From: Agelas oroides
Lineage: Eukaryota > Porifera > Demospongiae > Agelasida > Agelasidae
NCBI GenBank assembly: GCA_949130485.1
Contig: OX422184.1
Span: 14,420,405 to 14,484,404 of the forward strand
DNA length: 64,000 bases
Reading direction: 5' to 3'
Of the stretch, positions 41,486 to 51,746 are shown piece after piece. Both the position numbers and the translations under genes were made by a program. Under the pieces are notes generated by a model, which worked only from the letters and a program-made list of their open reading frames with translations, was not told the origin of the DNA and did not search any database. Numbering within the stretch: position 1 is the stretch's first letter; every line of letters begins with the position of its first letter.

Positions 41486-42910
41486 TGGAATGTGTGAAAG
41501 ATGCAGACGCCCTTTTTGTTTCTGCCGAAAAACAGTGTTACGTTATCTCCTGTCTGGATCACCCTATCCCCAACAACCCCAAGAACCCCAAGAACGAGAG
41601 AAATTACAACGTACTCGTAGTTGATAATGTAGACGTTATATTTACAAGTCATGATACAATCATTATTCACAACACATACATAAAACTATGAATTCAATTG
41701 TAACGTGTAAGGTTGTAGACAGTTCAACTTGAGTCCAGCCCGTCTTGTATCCTCGTTCGTCCCGAGACGAAGTCACTCCCCCGTCTATGACGGATTGCAT
41801 GCGAGTAGTCTCCACCTTGTTGCCACAGCTGATCGACTGGAAGATGAGCAAATGCATGAGGGCAAAAGGGGGTTGGCTCTTGATGGACCAACCCTTGGCT
41901 GTTACTTTTTTCTGCCACGTGTGGTTTTCCAAATCTCTCGCAAAGTACAATTTCAACTTCTTTTCCAAAAAATACCCCATCACCCCCACACCGTCTCCAC
42001 CCTGGATGGTGTCATTTTTGAATTGACCCAATTCCGACCCGTAGAGCCCTCGTTGTTTCCATTTTCGCACGATGTCAATGCAATTACAATTAGAATCGGT
42101 ATCTTGGTAGAACATGCGAGAATGGGAATGACTGGGTCGAGCCAAGATTTCTCTGCCCATGGCCAGGTGCATGATTGCTCGTGCACCGCTGGTACAGGCA
42201 TTCCCCAACTGTTGACAGACCGTGGTGTACCTTCCTTTCACACTGGTGTAGACCACACTGGTATCACCCACTGCATTACTGAATGCCACGTCTTCCAACC
42301 GAGCCTCGTCCAAATTCACACAACGGGTATCACGATCGACGTCCTTCATAGCGAAACGACCGTAACTCGAATTCATGAGTAGTTTCAGACAGTCGGCACC
42401 CAGGGGATCTTCGTCTCTGATCCGCCGTCTTTCCGTGAACAATTCCCTGTAAGCTTTTCCAATCTCGAAAGAACAATCGTACTGAAACCCCTGATAGATC
42501 CGTTGGAGAATCCATCCTTGAATACGAACGGCTACCCAGAGAGTAAAAGAATCGACAAATGCACGTCTGAGAGGCTGGAAATTACACCAATCGATTTTGT
42601 CTCCTTCCCCCCTCTGAGGAATGACAGACGTCAACAACTCGGATCAATTGTCGGGAGGGTCTAAATCCGCTTTGTAGAGGGCATAATTTCTCACGGGGAA
42701 AGGCTCTCCCCACGGCATGGGAGGGGTGTCGCGAGCTGGCCTTTCGAACAACCAATCGGCAATACTGCCATCTTCTCTGAAACGACCTTCCGTTTCCCCT
42801 AGGGGGAGGGGGCAATACACCAAACTGGTGGGGTAGAGCGAATTGGCATCGTCTTCTTGGAAGATGGACACGTCCAATTCGGGGTCAGTCACCGCGAATT
42901 TTGCATCCAA
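41213..42910. repeat. 1.7-kb tandem duplication, left unit
   Basis: This unit and 42911-44606 agree almost base for base at an offset of 1695-1696 bp. It carries the polymerase 3' third and the acidic gene. The junction at 42908-42911 joins polymerase coding sequence to the acidic gene through the shared bases TCC. Differences include a one-base indel near 41751/43436. Confidence 0.93.
41663..42910 (-). pseudogene. Duplicated 3' part of the polymerase gene, broken
   Basis: The fragment begins inside the polymerase just before motif A (DANSLYPTS) and continues through motif B (KLLMNSSYGRFAM) and motif C (YQDTDSNCN). It lacks the exonuclease and the N-terminal half. A tryptophan codon of the intact copy is a TGA stop here (about 42643-42645), which splits the frame into 42644-42910 and 41663-42637. 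Its C terminus also differs from the intact copy by a one-base indel. It cannot make a working polymerase. Confidence 0.9.
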
Positions 42911-43181
42911 GCAGATGTTCCTGTTCTTGGTTTATTGGAATTGGCACCTCTTCGGCTAAATCGAGATTGGAATCGTCGTAGTCATCGAATTCTTCCCACC
43001 AGTATCCTTCATCACTGATGCTACTTGCTGTCGTGGTAGTGACACTTTCCGAGAAGTCGTCGTCCTCTTTCCCCTCGTCCCATTCCATCCAACAACCCAC
43101 GTTGTCATCCAGTTCCACTCCCCATTCTTCTTCACATTCTAACTGCATCTCAGCTACTGGAAAAGTCATGAATGGTGACAC
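42885..43181 (-). pseudogene. Acidic protein, truncated copy B
   Basis: The first 91 codons match the acidic protein at 41114-41485, then the duplication junction replaces the hydrophobic tail by six unrelated residues and a stop. Confidence 0.8.
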
Positions 43182-44606
43182 TGGAATGTGTGAAAGATGC
43201 AGACGCCATTTTTGTTTCTGCCGAAAAACAGTGTTACGTTATCTCCTGTCTGGATCACCCTATCCCCAACAACCCCAAGAACCCCAAGAACGAGAGAAAT
43301 TACAACGTACTCGTAGTTGATAATGTAGACGTTATATTTACAAGTCATGATACAATCATTATTCACAACACATACATAAAACTATGAATTCAATTGTAAC
43401 ATGTAAGGTTGTAGACAGTTCAACTTGAGTCCAGCCATCTTGTATCCTCGTTCGTCCCGAGACGAAGTCACTCCCCCGTCTATGACGGATTGCATGCGAG
43501 TAGTCTCCACCTTGTTGCCACAGCTGATCGACTGGAAGATGAGCAAATGCATGAGGGCAAAAGGGGGTTGGCTCTTGATGGACCAACCCTTGGCTGTTAC
43601 TTTTTTCTGCCACGTGTGGTTTTCCAAATCTCTCGCAAAGTACAATTTCAACTTCCTTTCCAAAAAATACCCCATCACCCCCACACCGTCTCCACCCTTG
43701 ATGGTGTCATTTTTGAATTGACCCAATTCCGACCCGTAGAGCCCTCGTTGTTTCCATTTTCGCACGATGTCAATGCAATTACAATTAGAATCGGTATCTT
43801 GGTAGAACATGCGAGAATGGGAATGACTGGGTCGAGCCAAGATTTCTCTGCCCATGGCCAGGTGCATGATTGCTCGTGCACCGCTGGTACAGGCATTCCC
43901 CAACTGTTGACAGACCGTGGTGTACCTTCCTTTCACACTGGTGTAGACCACACTGGTATCACCCACTGCATTACTGAATGCCACGTCTTCCAACCGAGCC
44001 TCGTCCAAATTCACACAACGGGTATCACGATCGACGTCCTTCATAGCGAAACGACCGTAACTCGAATTCATGAGTAGTTTCAGACAATCGGCACCCAGGG
44101 GATCTTCGTCTCTGATCCGCCGTCTTTCCGTGAACAATTCCCTGTAAGCTTTTCCAATCTCGAAAGAACAATCGTACTGAAACCCCTGATAGATCCGTCG
44201 GAGAATCCATCCTTGAATACGAACGGCTACCCAGAGAGTAAAAGAATCGACAAATGCACGTCTGAGAGGCTGGAAATTACACCAATCGATTTTGTCTCCT
44301 TCCCCCCTCTGAAGAATGACAGACGTCAACAACTCGGACCAATTGTCGGGAGGGTCTAAATCCACTTTGTAGAGGGCATAATTTCTCACGGGGAAAGGCT
44401 CTCCCCACGGCATGGGAGGGGTGTCGCGAGCTGGCCTTTCGAACAACCAATCGGCAATACTGCCATCTTCTCTGAAACGACCTTCCGTTTCCCCTAGGGG
44501 GAGGGGGCAGTACACCAAACTGGTGGGGTAGAGCGAATTGGCATCGTCTTCTTGGAAGATGGACACGTCCAATTCGGGGTCAGTCACCGCGAATTTTGCA
44601 TCCCCC
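42911..44606. repeat. 1.7-kb tandem duplication, right unit
   Basis: This is the unit that stays continuous with the full-length polymerase gene. It ends at the left where the acidic gene is truncated against the second unit. Confidence 0.93.
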
Positions 44607-46588
44607 CCGTAAGTCGCATCCAACTGCCCACCCCACTCTTCCACCACCCTCTGCAGTTCTCTCAACTCTTCCAACTCTTCTTGCAATCCTCTCCGTTCCA
44701 ACTCTTCCAATACACGTTCCCTTTCCATCCCCTCCAACCAACAAAGAAATTTGTGTATGGAAAAACTGGAATCGATCAAACTCACAGCCATCGTTCGTTC
44801 CCATTCCCACTCTTCCCATTGTTTGTACTGCCTGGCGAAGTTTTCACACACTCTCTCACCCCCTCCCTCCTCCTCCTCCTCCTCCTCCTCTCCCCCCTCT
44901 GCCATCAACTCCGCAAAGAGAAGCATCTTCTCTGCCTCTTCCGGAAAAGCACCCAAAATAAAACATCTCTCTCGCCGAAAATTTGCCGCCTTCTCCTCCT
45001 CCTCCTCTTCCAAACCACTTTGCCAATGGGGTAAACGCTGCAACCACAGAGGTTCTCCTCCCCCCCAGTCTTTCCAACCCAGTTCGCTCTTTCGATGAAG
45101 CCACACCGTCTTTCCACCGTAAAACAAGTTCTTCAACAGTTCCTTGCCCAGACTGTCCCTGTACAGAGTACAAGCTACTTTACTCCTGCGATAAATGTAG
45201 CTTTCTCCCAACTGAGCAGCCGTCATGTAACGAAAGACTCCAAAAGGACAATTGAAATAAACCCTCACTCCAGCCACCACATAATCCTCTTCCACGGGCA
45301 GGCCCAACAATTCGCTCGTTACCTTCCTTCTGCTTCTGTCGCACGCTGCAACGATCCAAGCCGTAGAATGGACATCGTTGTGCACGTAAGGCTGCCACTC
45401 CCCCCTCCATCTCTCCACATCTTCCCAAGTCCTGACCTTGAAAAAATTGAAATCTCCCTTTTCTATGCAAGTTGGCACTCTGAAACTGATACAGGCTTCC
45501 TTTAAACTACAAGGAGTGAGATGGGAACGAATGTCGTTTACTTTGAAAGTGCCTGGCAATCCAGTTTGCTGACGCACGTAACGAAACTCCAACTGTTTAT
45601 ACACGTTACCCTCGACAAAGCACTGATGTGAGACTACTTTAAACTCGGCCAATCTTTCCCCTTTGATTTCTGCTATGGCCAATAAAGCTTGCAAATTAAA
45701 CTGCATGAGAAGGCACGAATCGAATCTACTAGAATTAAAACCGTACACTTTCAAGTGAGGAACCTGCATGGCAAAACGAGTCATGTAAACCAGAGCCTGT
45801 TCGATGCAAACCACACCTTCAAACAGAACCGGTCCAGCCCCGTCCACCATTCCACCTCTCACATCCAGAGCCACCGTGCATGCATCAAATTCCTCTTTCG
45901 TTGCTTGCTCTCCCCTCACAGCTATCAAATGCTGTAACAAAAACACTTTGTAAAAACAGACACTAACGGCGTAAGGAGTGCAATGCGGTCTGCGCTCCGA
46001 TGCCATCGTCTCGAAATCGAAAACACCAAAGTGAGTGACATAAGGCCCTTCGTAAGACTGGGTGAAAACCGTCCTCGCACCTATCAATTTACCGTTTCTC
46101 GATTGCAATCTGTGCTCCCTCGCAAAACGAGATACGTCCACAGTCGTCGCATCGTAACCTTTCACACCTTCCGGTTTACTCAAATCGAATAAAGTGAGAG
46201 ACGAAAAAGGTGTGATCGAAGAAGGACTACGGTTCGTTGCCATCGGTGGTGGAGTGTTTTGAACAAAACGAAGCACTTGTACCTTTCTTTCCCACCATCC
46301 TCTCTTCGTTGCCAAGCACCACCATCCTCGTTCCTTGGAAAAATGCAAATCAGAATAACTCAATCGAGCCACTAACTTCAACCATTCATCGAAACGTTTG
46401 CCCTTGGCACTAGCCACTCCACACAACCCCGTTTTCAGGTTATTCACGTTTTTCAAAAGAATCACCTGTTTTTTGCACTGTCTGAAATTGACAGTCTTTT
46501 TCAAAAAGGAAAAAAGCACTTCCTCCGGTCTTTCCCCCACCACCACCACTCCACCACCAAAGGTGTGTATCTCTCCAAACGACGACAT
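43382..46588 (-). CDS. polB: Protein-primed family B DNA polymerase (1068 aa)
   Basis: This polymerase would copy a linear DNA that carries a terminal protein. The 3'-5' exonuclease is shown by FGVFDFETM (Exo I), YGFNSSRFDSCLL (Exo II) and YVHNDVHST (Exo III). The polymerase palm has DANSLYPTS (motif A), KLLMNSSYGRFAM (motif B) and YQDTDSNC (motif C, catalytic DTD), with a lysine-rich KKVTAKG further on. Between the domains lies a glutamate-rich low-complexity insert (about residues 520-600). All key residues are present. The type is that of Polintons, adenoviruses, bidnaviruses and linear plasmids; I cannot say which is closest. The divergent proline-rich gene starts 374 bp away. The last 19 residues differ from the duplicated copy because of a one-base indel, so the native C terminus is uncertain. 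Confidence 0.93.
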   Translation of the reverse strand: MSSFGEIHTFGGGVVVVGERPEEVLFSFLKKTVNFRQCKKQVILLKNVNNLKTGLCGVASAKGKRFDEWLKLVARLSYSDLHFSKERGWWCLATKRGWWERKVQVLRFVQNTPPPMATNRSPSSITPFSSLTLFDLSKPEGVKGYDATTVDVSRFAREHRLQSRNGKLIGARTVFTQSYEGPYVTHFGVFDFETMASERRPHCTPYAVSVCFYKVFLLQHLIAVRGEQATKEEFDACTVALDVRGGMVDGAGPVLFEGVVCIEQALVYMTRFAMQVPHLKVYGFNSSRFDSCLLMQFNLQALLAIAEIKGERLAEFKVVSHQCFVEGNVYKQLEFRYVRQQTGLPGTFKVNDIRSHLTPCSLKEACISFRVPTCIEKGDFNFFKVRTWEDVERWRGEWQPYVHNDVHSTAWIVAACDRSRRKVTSELLGLPVEEDYVVAGVRVYFNCPFGVFRYMTAAQLGESYIYRRSKVACTLYRDSLGKELLKNLFYGGKTVWLHRKSELGWKDWGGGEPLWLQRLPHWQSGLEEEEEEKAANFRRERCFILGAFPEEAEKMLLFAELMAEGGEEEEEEEEGGGERVCENFARQYKQWEEWEWERTMAVSLIDSSFSIHKFLCWLEGMERERVLEELERRGLQEELEELRELQRVVEEWGGQLDATYGGDAKFAVTDPELDVSIFQEDDANSLYPTSLVYCPLPLGETEGRFREDGSIADWLFERPARDTPPMPWGEPFPVRNYALYKVDLDPPDNWSELLTSVILQRGEGDKIDWCNFQPLRRAFVDSFTLWVAVRIQGWILRRIYQGFQYDCSFEIGKAYRELFTERRRIRDEDPLGADCLKLLMNSSYGRFAMKDVDRDTRCVNLDEARLEDVAFSNAVGDTSVVYTSVKGRYTTVCQQLGNACTSGARAIMHLAMGREILARPSHSHSRMFYQDTDSNCNCIDIVRKWKQRGLYGSELGQFKNDTIKGGDGVGVMGYFLERKLKLYFARDLENHTWQKKVTAKGWSIKSQPPFALMHLLIFQSISCGNKVETTRMQSVIDGGVTSSRDERGYKMAGLKLNCLQPYMLQLNS

Positions 46589-46639
46589 CCACCAATTCTT
46601 TTTTCTATGCAGTTAACTTCATTCCAACTACCCTTTAAA

Positions 46640-46962
46640 GGGCTTTCACACACCTGACACACAGACGCACCGACTAGCCAGCTAACCACTTGTCACAAAA
46701 CCTCCGTCTATCACCCAATCCATCATGTCCGAGTCTATATGTCGTCTAAATCTGGTAAGTACATACTGATGTTCGCAAAACAAGACCCCCAACTACCACC
46801 CAACCCATCATGTTCGAGTCTATACGCCGTTCCGACTAGCTAGCTAACCACCCATTACAAACCTCCCCGACTATTATCCAACCCATCATATTCGAGTCTA
46901 TACACCGTCTAAATCTGATAAGCACACACCGATGATCGCAGTACTGCTTCCAAACGTATGCA
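46640..46962. promoter_or_regulatory. Divergent intergenic region with three direct repeats
   Basis: CACCCAATCCATCATGTCCGAGTCTATA at 46713, its variants at 46798 and 46875, and CCGACTAGC.AGCTAACCAC at about 46670 and 46831 repeat at intervals of roughly 80 and 160 bp. The region separates the polymerase from the proline-rich gene and could hold both promoters or a replication origin. Confidence 0.55.
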
Positions 46963-47937
46963 ATGACTACCAGCCCCATTCCCAATCTACCCGATCGTAA
47001 TCTCGATGTTCACTACTATTTTACGGAAGATCTCTACACTGGAACGCGCCCCAGCCGAACTGCCAGCCGTGGAAACCCCACTCTACTACCCACCCGGGTT
47101 TTCTATTTGGACATAATACCCATCCTGTTACGAGGAGGAGCAATCCATCTCTTTGGAAATCCTCATCTCTATAACGAGAAGTTGGACAGTGAAGAGTTTG
47201 ACGAAGAAGAACTTCTCCTCTGGTACAATCGTGTGCTTAGTCTCGAGAGCTTAGCTAGAGATCTATCCACAAGAGGTATTCCCATCACTAGCTGGCAAGA
47301 TGATCTTCTCATACGAGGTCGTTATTCGTACATTCCTAACCCCGTGGGTATGTACGGAACGGCTTCTTCGTGGATGAGTGTCACAGATGTTTTTAATCGA
47401 CACAGGAACAACCCCACAACTGGAAGTGGAGTGAACGTGACTTACACAGAATTATACCTAGCTCCTCCCCCATTCACCAATTTGGGTAAATTTCACTCGT
47501 CTTTCCGCATAGTCTCTTCCCTACTGGGAGGAGCTGGCCCTTCCGGTCTGAGAGCACCTCCTCCACCTTCACCACCCTCACCTCCCTCACCACCCTCACC
47601 GTTCTCTCCATCACCACCACCGTTCTCTCCACCACCACCGTTCTCTCCACCACCACCACCGCCGCCGCCACCGCCAGCGCCACCACCCGGTCGACGAAGA
47701 CGTACCCGTCGACCACTCCCCCCTCCCAGACCTCCCTCCACTCGGATCAGAAGACCTCCAGTTCGTTTCGGCATGCCAGTTCCTTCATCGAGAGCTCCCT
47801 CTACCATCCCCCCTCCTCCACTCCCACCTCCACCTCTTCCCCCATCTGCTCCCCCTCCTCGCCGCAACCCCCCCCCGACTCCGACGTCCTCCCAGAAGAT
47901 ACGATCAATTTCAGAGATTCTAATACAAATCAAATGA
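46963..47937 (+). CDS. Proline-rich protein of the virus-like island (324 aa)
   Basis: The first about 190 residues look globular (DVHYYFTEDLYTGTRPSR, VFYLDIIPILLRGGAIHLF, WQDDLLIRGRYSYIPNPVG). A long proline/serine tract follows, then an arginine-rich patch (PPPGRRRRTRRPLPPPR) and more proline runs. I do not recognise the fold. A tail rich in proline and arginine could bind DNA or act in a virion, and a terminal or structural protein is one possibility, but this is speculation. The gene is divergent from the polymerase. The opposite strand is also open over the repeat tract (47493-47933), as expected for such composition. Confidence 0.6.
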   Translation: MTTSPIPNLPDRNLDVHYYFTEDLYTGTRPSRTASRGNPTLLPTRVFYLDIIPILLRGGAIHLFGNPHLYNEKLDSEEFDEEELLLWYNRVLSLESLARDLSTRGIPITSWQDDLLIRGRYSYIPNPVGMYGTASSWMSVTDVFNRHRNNPTTGSGVNVTYTELYLAPPPFTNLGKFHSSFRIVSSLLGGAGPSGLRAPPPPSPPSPPSPPSPFSPSPPPFSPPPPFSPPPPPPPPPPAPPPGRRRRTRRPLPPPRPPSTRIRRPPVRFGMPVPSSRAPSTIPPPPLPPPPLPPSAPPPRRNPPPTPTSSQKIRSISEILIQIK

Positions 47938-48003
47938 ACAAATTTTAATAAATGAGTTTACATGCTTTACAATACATTTCACCTATCTAAATTGAATCTC
48001 TAA

Positions 48004-48375
48004 TTACATGTTCTTTCTTTGCCATACACTACTGTCCAAATTGCGATAAACACGGTCTCTAACACCTTCGTTAAAGAAACACAAGCTGTCACAGTCGATT
48101 CCATCTGCGAAAAAACACTCCTTTGTCTGCCACATCAAATGCTTTTGCAAACAATGCATGTATGCTAAAGCTATATCGTTTTCCCTAGCTAAACCTAGTG
48201 CATGTTGATAAATGGTTTTCCACCATCTCTTTGCAGTAGGGTTAGCAGCTTTATCCAATTCAGCTTGAATAGCTTTTCCGAAACTGGTATCCACTTCGAT
48301 GTATATCTGCCTCAGCACCCACACGTCAACTCCCCTTTGCCTCTGCAACCATTCGCAGTCCTGACGGAATGCCAT
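48004..48375 (-). CDS. Hypothetical protein at the right edge of the island (123 aa)
   Basis: The protein begins MAFRQDCEWLQRQRGVDVW and is mostly helical by eye, with aromatic and cysteine-rich parts (ALAYMHCLQKHLMWQTKECFF, DGIDCDSLCFF). It converges with the proline-rich gene, ending 67 bp from it. No family is recognised. Beyond it, 48,400-48,560 holds two copies of a CTAAGNGGGACGGA motif and no gene. Confidence 0.45.
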   Translation of the reverse strand: MAFRQDCEWLQRQRGVDVWVLRQIYIEVDTSFGKAIQAELDKAANPTAKRWWKTIYQHALGLARENDIALAYMHCLQKHLMWQTKECFFADGIDCDSLCFFNEGVRDRVYRNLDSSVWQRKNM

Positions 48376-48610
48376 GAAGTGCTTCTTCCCTCAACTTTTT
48401 AACTTGCGTAAGTGTACACAACTTTTTGTAAACGTAAATGCACTCCTAAGAGGGACGGATGTTTGCGCACAAGCCACACCTTTAATTGCATTCCTAAGCG
48501 GGACGGAAGTTGGAGCCACACTCCGCCAACCGAGAACACGCACTGCAAGATTAGTAGCCTTGTGCTAAGGCGCTAGGCAATGATGGTTGTCTGCTTGCTT
48601 GATATCTGCA

Positions 48611-49236
48611 TTAACCCTTTAACCCCTACGCGCATGCGCAGAAATAGATCGCGTGGTTACGAGAGAAGCTGATAAAAAATGGCGATTTTGTGAAGTGTTG
48701 ATTCATTGCGTTATATCTTGTAAAATAGCTGAGTTCAGGCAATGATAGTTAGGCTTAGCTTAGTTGAAAACAAACCTGCTTTACTCAGAACGTAGTCACA
48801 AGACCCGCTAGTGAAGTCCGAAGAAGCTACAACGGTGGAAACGTAGGTACCCGCTGTGTACCTGAAAATGACCGATAATACACGGCAAAAGTTGGCAGAC
48901 AGTTTCAGCGAAGGTACGTTTCAACTGTCTCTGACACGATTAGATAGTATATAGACGATAGAACAAGTAGCGTGTGGATATAAGCTGTACTGAGGCTAAC
49001 TACGATCGGCAGGCAAACTTCGAACGCGATTTTGAGGGGAAGTCCCTATAGGACACCGCAGCTAATTCTGCTTCGATTGACTTCCTGTTACACGTAATAA
49101 CTAACTCCGAGTCCAAAAAGGCGCAGCGATCACAATAAATAGCGGAAGCGAAGTGCGGGCGCATTTGGCCGCTATCGGGTGTAACGGACAAGAATTTCAC
49201 GGGCGCATTTGGCCGCTATCGGGTGTAATGGGTTAA
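48611..49236. mobile_element. piggyBac-type MITE (626 bp), TTAA target, copy 1
   Basis: The element begins TTAACCCTTTAACCCC and ends GGGTGTAATGGGTTAA, with the TTAA duplication and CCC tips typical of piggyBac. GGGCGCATTTGGCCGCTATC is directly repeated before the right end. It has no transposase. A related, inverted copy lies at 58110-58731. Confidence 0.85.
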
Positions 49237-49458
49237 AGATCCGGATTGTAAAAATGACTGTTGTATATACCAAACTTGTTATTGTGACACATTTTCAACA
49301 CGTCTTCCCATATTCCTCCACTTGCCCCCTCCCCCTCCCTCTCCCTTCACTTCCCATCCTAACTCTTTTTTGCGGCTTCTGTCTCCCCCTCTTTTTCCTC
49401 TTCCTCTTCCTCTTTCACACAACACATAGCACAAAGCATACAATCATAGCAGATGGCT

Positions 49459-49845
49459 GCAGATACAAGTGATTGTGAGAAGACCTGGAGATTATGTAGC
49501 AATCTACTTTCCATTGCTCGTTTTGCACAAAACTTGACTGAGGCTAAGGGTTTTATAAAATGACAAGAATGAAGTCACCCTAGAGTTTCATCAGGGAGAG
49601 AATATCCCTGGGTCCCAGTTCCGCAAGGAGTTGGTCTGTGTCTTGTCTCTTCTCTCATTCTGTGTAGATGCCAAACCTGCATTCGAAATACCACTCCGAG
49701 AGGTTAAGGAAATTCTGCTTGATAGATACAAGTGATTGTGAGAAGACCTGGAGATTGTGTAGCAATCTACTTTCAAGTTTCCAGTGCTCGTTTTGCACAA
49801 AACTTGACTGAGGCTAAGGGTTTTATATACAGGTTCATGAAAAAT
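49459..49845 (+). repeat. Two direct copies of a 110-bp sequence
   Basis: GATACAAGTGATTGTGAGAA...GGCTAAGGGTTTTAT occurs at 49461-49556 and again at 49724-49828, with small differences. No gene is recognised here or in 49,850-51,600. Confidence 0.85.
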
Positions 49846-51608
49846 GATTGCAGGTAACAGTGGGAGGGTCATAGCAGCTATTGCACATGCGCAGAAGACT
49901 GCTGCAGAGTGCCAAACTAGTTAGTGAGCTAAACCTGCATTTGAAATTGAAGATCTTTAAGTGTTTTTACAAATATGCCTTGCTCGGTCTAATGAGGGTG
50001 AAAATGGTTTGGAGCATTCTTTTGCTAGTGTGTTAATATCCTTGAATGGAGTGGAAAGTTTTCCATACGAGAATGTCTTGGTACATCCAGGGTATTGCAT
50101 TGGTAGCAGCAGGGAAAGAATTTGTTGAACATTGCACTTTTGACTGTGCTCAGAAGCTGTGATTGTTTGCACGTTTCTCAACGTGGACAGGAGGGACCAA
50201 GAAACATCTTGTTTTCTTTACCATGACAGTTGCACTGCCAAAAGGGGAAGAAGGAGGAGGTACACATACGTTACTTTCAAGGGTAATGTGCAAGATCTAG
50301 ATTATCTGTACAGCTGTTTTCACATATGCAAACATAAGACTTCTGTAGATAAACTGAGCTGCTATTGTGCAGCAATATCCTTGTGCTGTTCTTCTAACAG
50401 GCATTGGTGCAACGTTGGTGCGCCCATCACGTTCTGATACGAACTATTTTCACACGACGTAATGAGTAATACTTCTCCTGGAAGCGTGCACTTACCCTCT
50501 CTCTAATTATGGTACTCAGATAGGAACATTTTGCTCCACTGAAGTTCTAAATTGATATACTTACAATTGTGCTTCTTATCCATGTGGCCCAAGTATCCAT
50601 TAGCAGAAAGATGTGGCTTCTGACAAATCTTCTCCACTGAAGGTTATGAGTCTTGTCTGTGTATTTGAGGTGATGCGAATGACATGGCATGAGAGTGCTC
50701 CATCTTCCCTAGTTCCATCTTCCAAGATTTCTTCACCGGTTCTTTTGCGCTTTCTAGTTTTCAATGAAGTCTCACCTGTGAAGTGAAAATGAAAGAGAAT
50801 ATAGTGCACACAGTTGGCATAATGGTGAAAGTCAACAATAGCTAAGGAAAATATTTGTAGTGAGTATACTAGTTTGTATTATTTTTTACCTATTGGTGGA
50901 TATGACTACTCAGTTTATAGCACACAGATGGTTCATTTGGTATTTTACAAAAACAGATTGAATTTCATACAGAAAGAACCCTGAAATATCCTCCTCAGAG
51001 ACCATGCCCCTTCCTCTTAAAATTTTGATAATATCCCAGGTGTTCTCCTTGCTATGAGCACTTGAATGTAGCATGTGCAATACAGATAGAGATTTTCGAG
51101 TTGCTTGTCAAATGGCACGAGCAATATGCAAAGTCCACTTGTTTAAACTAAGCACTAATTAAATTGTTACACCCCAAGATGCAATTTAAAGGATCTGTGT
51201 AATATAATATAATATATATACCTAGTATACGCCCCAATAGTATTTCCCATAGAGCAACATGACTAATATTTTTCCATATTCGATAGTCCGTATTCAATAG
51301 CCCGCAGGGTGTATGCTGCATAGCAACCGCGGCGTGTGCTTTAATTGGAATGCACTCGCAGCCGCTGCTGAAACAACAAATAAGCTTTCATTACGGATGA
51401 AGACCGCATTATTTACTAACTTACGGTACTTTCTTCCACTGGTAGAGGGATCGGTACGCGTGCTGGTGTCGTCCAAAGCTAGAAACAGGCCAGCAGCCTG
51501 AAGTTCATTAAATTGCACACGGCAACGACCTTTGTATTGCGCATGCGCAGTAGCTGTCTATAGTCTAGGACTAGGTGCTGCTAAATGATAGTAGTATATA
51601 ATAAATCT
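49846..51608. other. Interval without a recognisable gene
   Basis: Only short open frames occur. There is an AT repeat near 51200 and nothing else that stands out. Confidence 0.4.
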
Positions 51609-51746
51609 ATTATTTGATGTGTGAGAAACCAATATGGCTGGATATTGCACTCTTGTGCTGTATTTTCACTCGCCTGCGGCTCATGAAAATACGGCTGCAC
51701 ACTCGTGTAATATCCAGCCATATTGCCTTCTCACCCATCAAATAAT
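51609..51746. mobile_element. Fold-back element (about 138 bp)
   Basis: ATTATTTGATGTGTGAGAA with CCAATATGGCTGGATATT is mirrored by AATATCCAGCCATATTG and TTCTCACCCATCAAATAAT, leaving a loop of about 50 bp with its own smaller hairpin. TATA-rich sequence flanks it. It is not of the TAGYCTCG family. Confidence 0.88.

Larger units (their letters stand above)
39436..48375. other. Virus-like island: polymerase, methyltransferase and accessory genes
   Basis: For 9 kb the sequence changes character: intronless, closely packed or overlapping genes on both strands, one of them a 1068-residue protein-primed DNA polymerase. A DNA methyltransferase, two small cysteine-pair proteins, an acidic protein and a proline-rich protein accompany it. 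This resembles an integrated or endogenised DNA virus or Polinton-like/plasmid-like replicon. I find no capsid, packaging ATPase, protease or integrase, and no terminal inverted repeats at the edges (about 39.2 and 48.5 kb), so it may be a fragment. Confidence 0.65.

Noticed and set aside
41476..41691. 71-aa plus-strand frame, duplicated at 43172-43387
   Set aside because: Possible but unsupported: it overlaps the acidic gene start and the polymerase C-terminal extension, and the duplicated copies differ too little to show selection.
41729..42382. 217-codon plus-strand frame and its copy at 43490-44077
   Set aside because: Antisense shadows of the polymerase gene, open because of its codon composition.
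47493..47933. Glycine-rich 146-codon minus-strand frame
   Set aside because: It is the complement of the proline-rich tract of the plus-strand gene.
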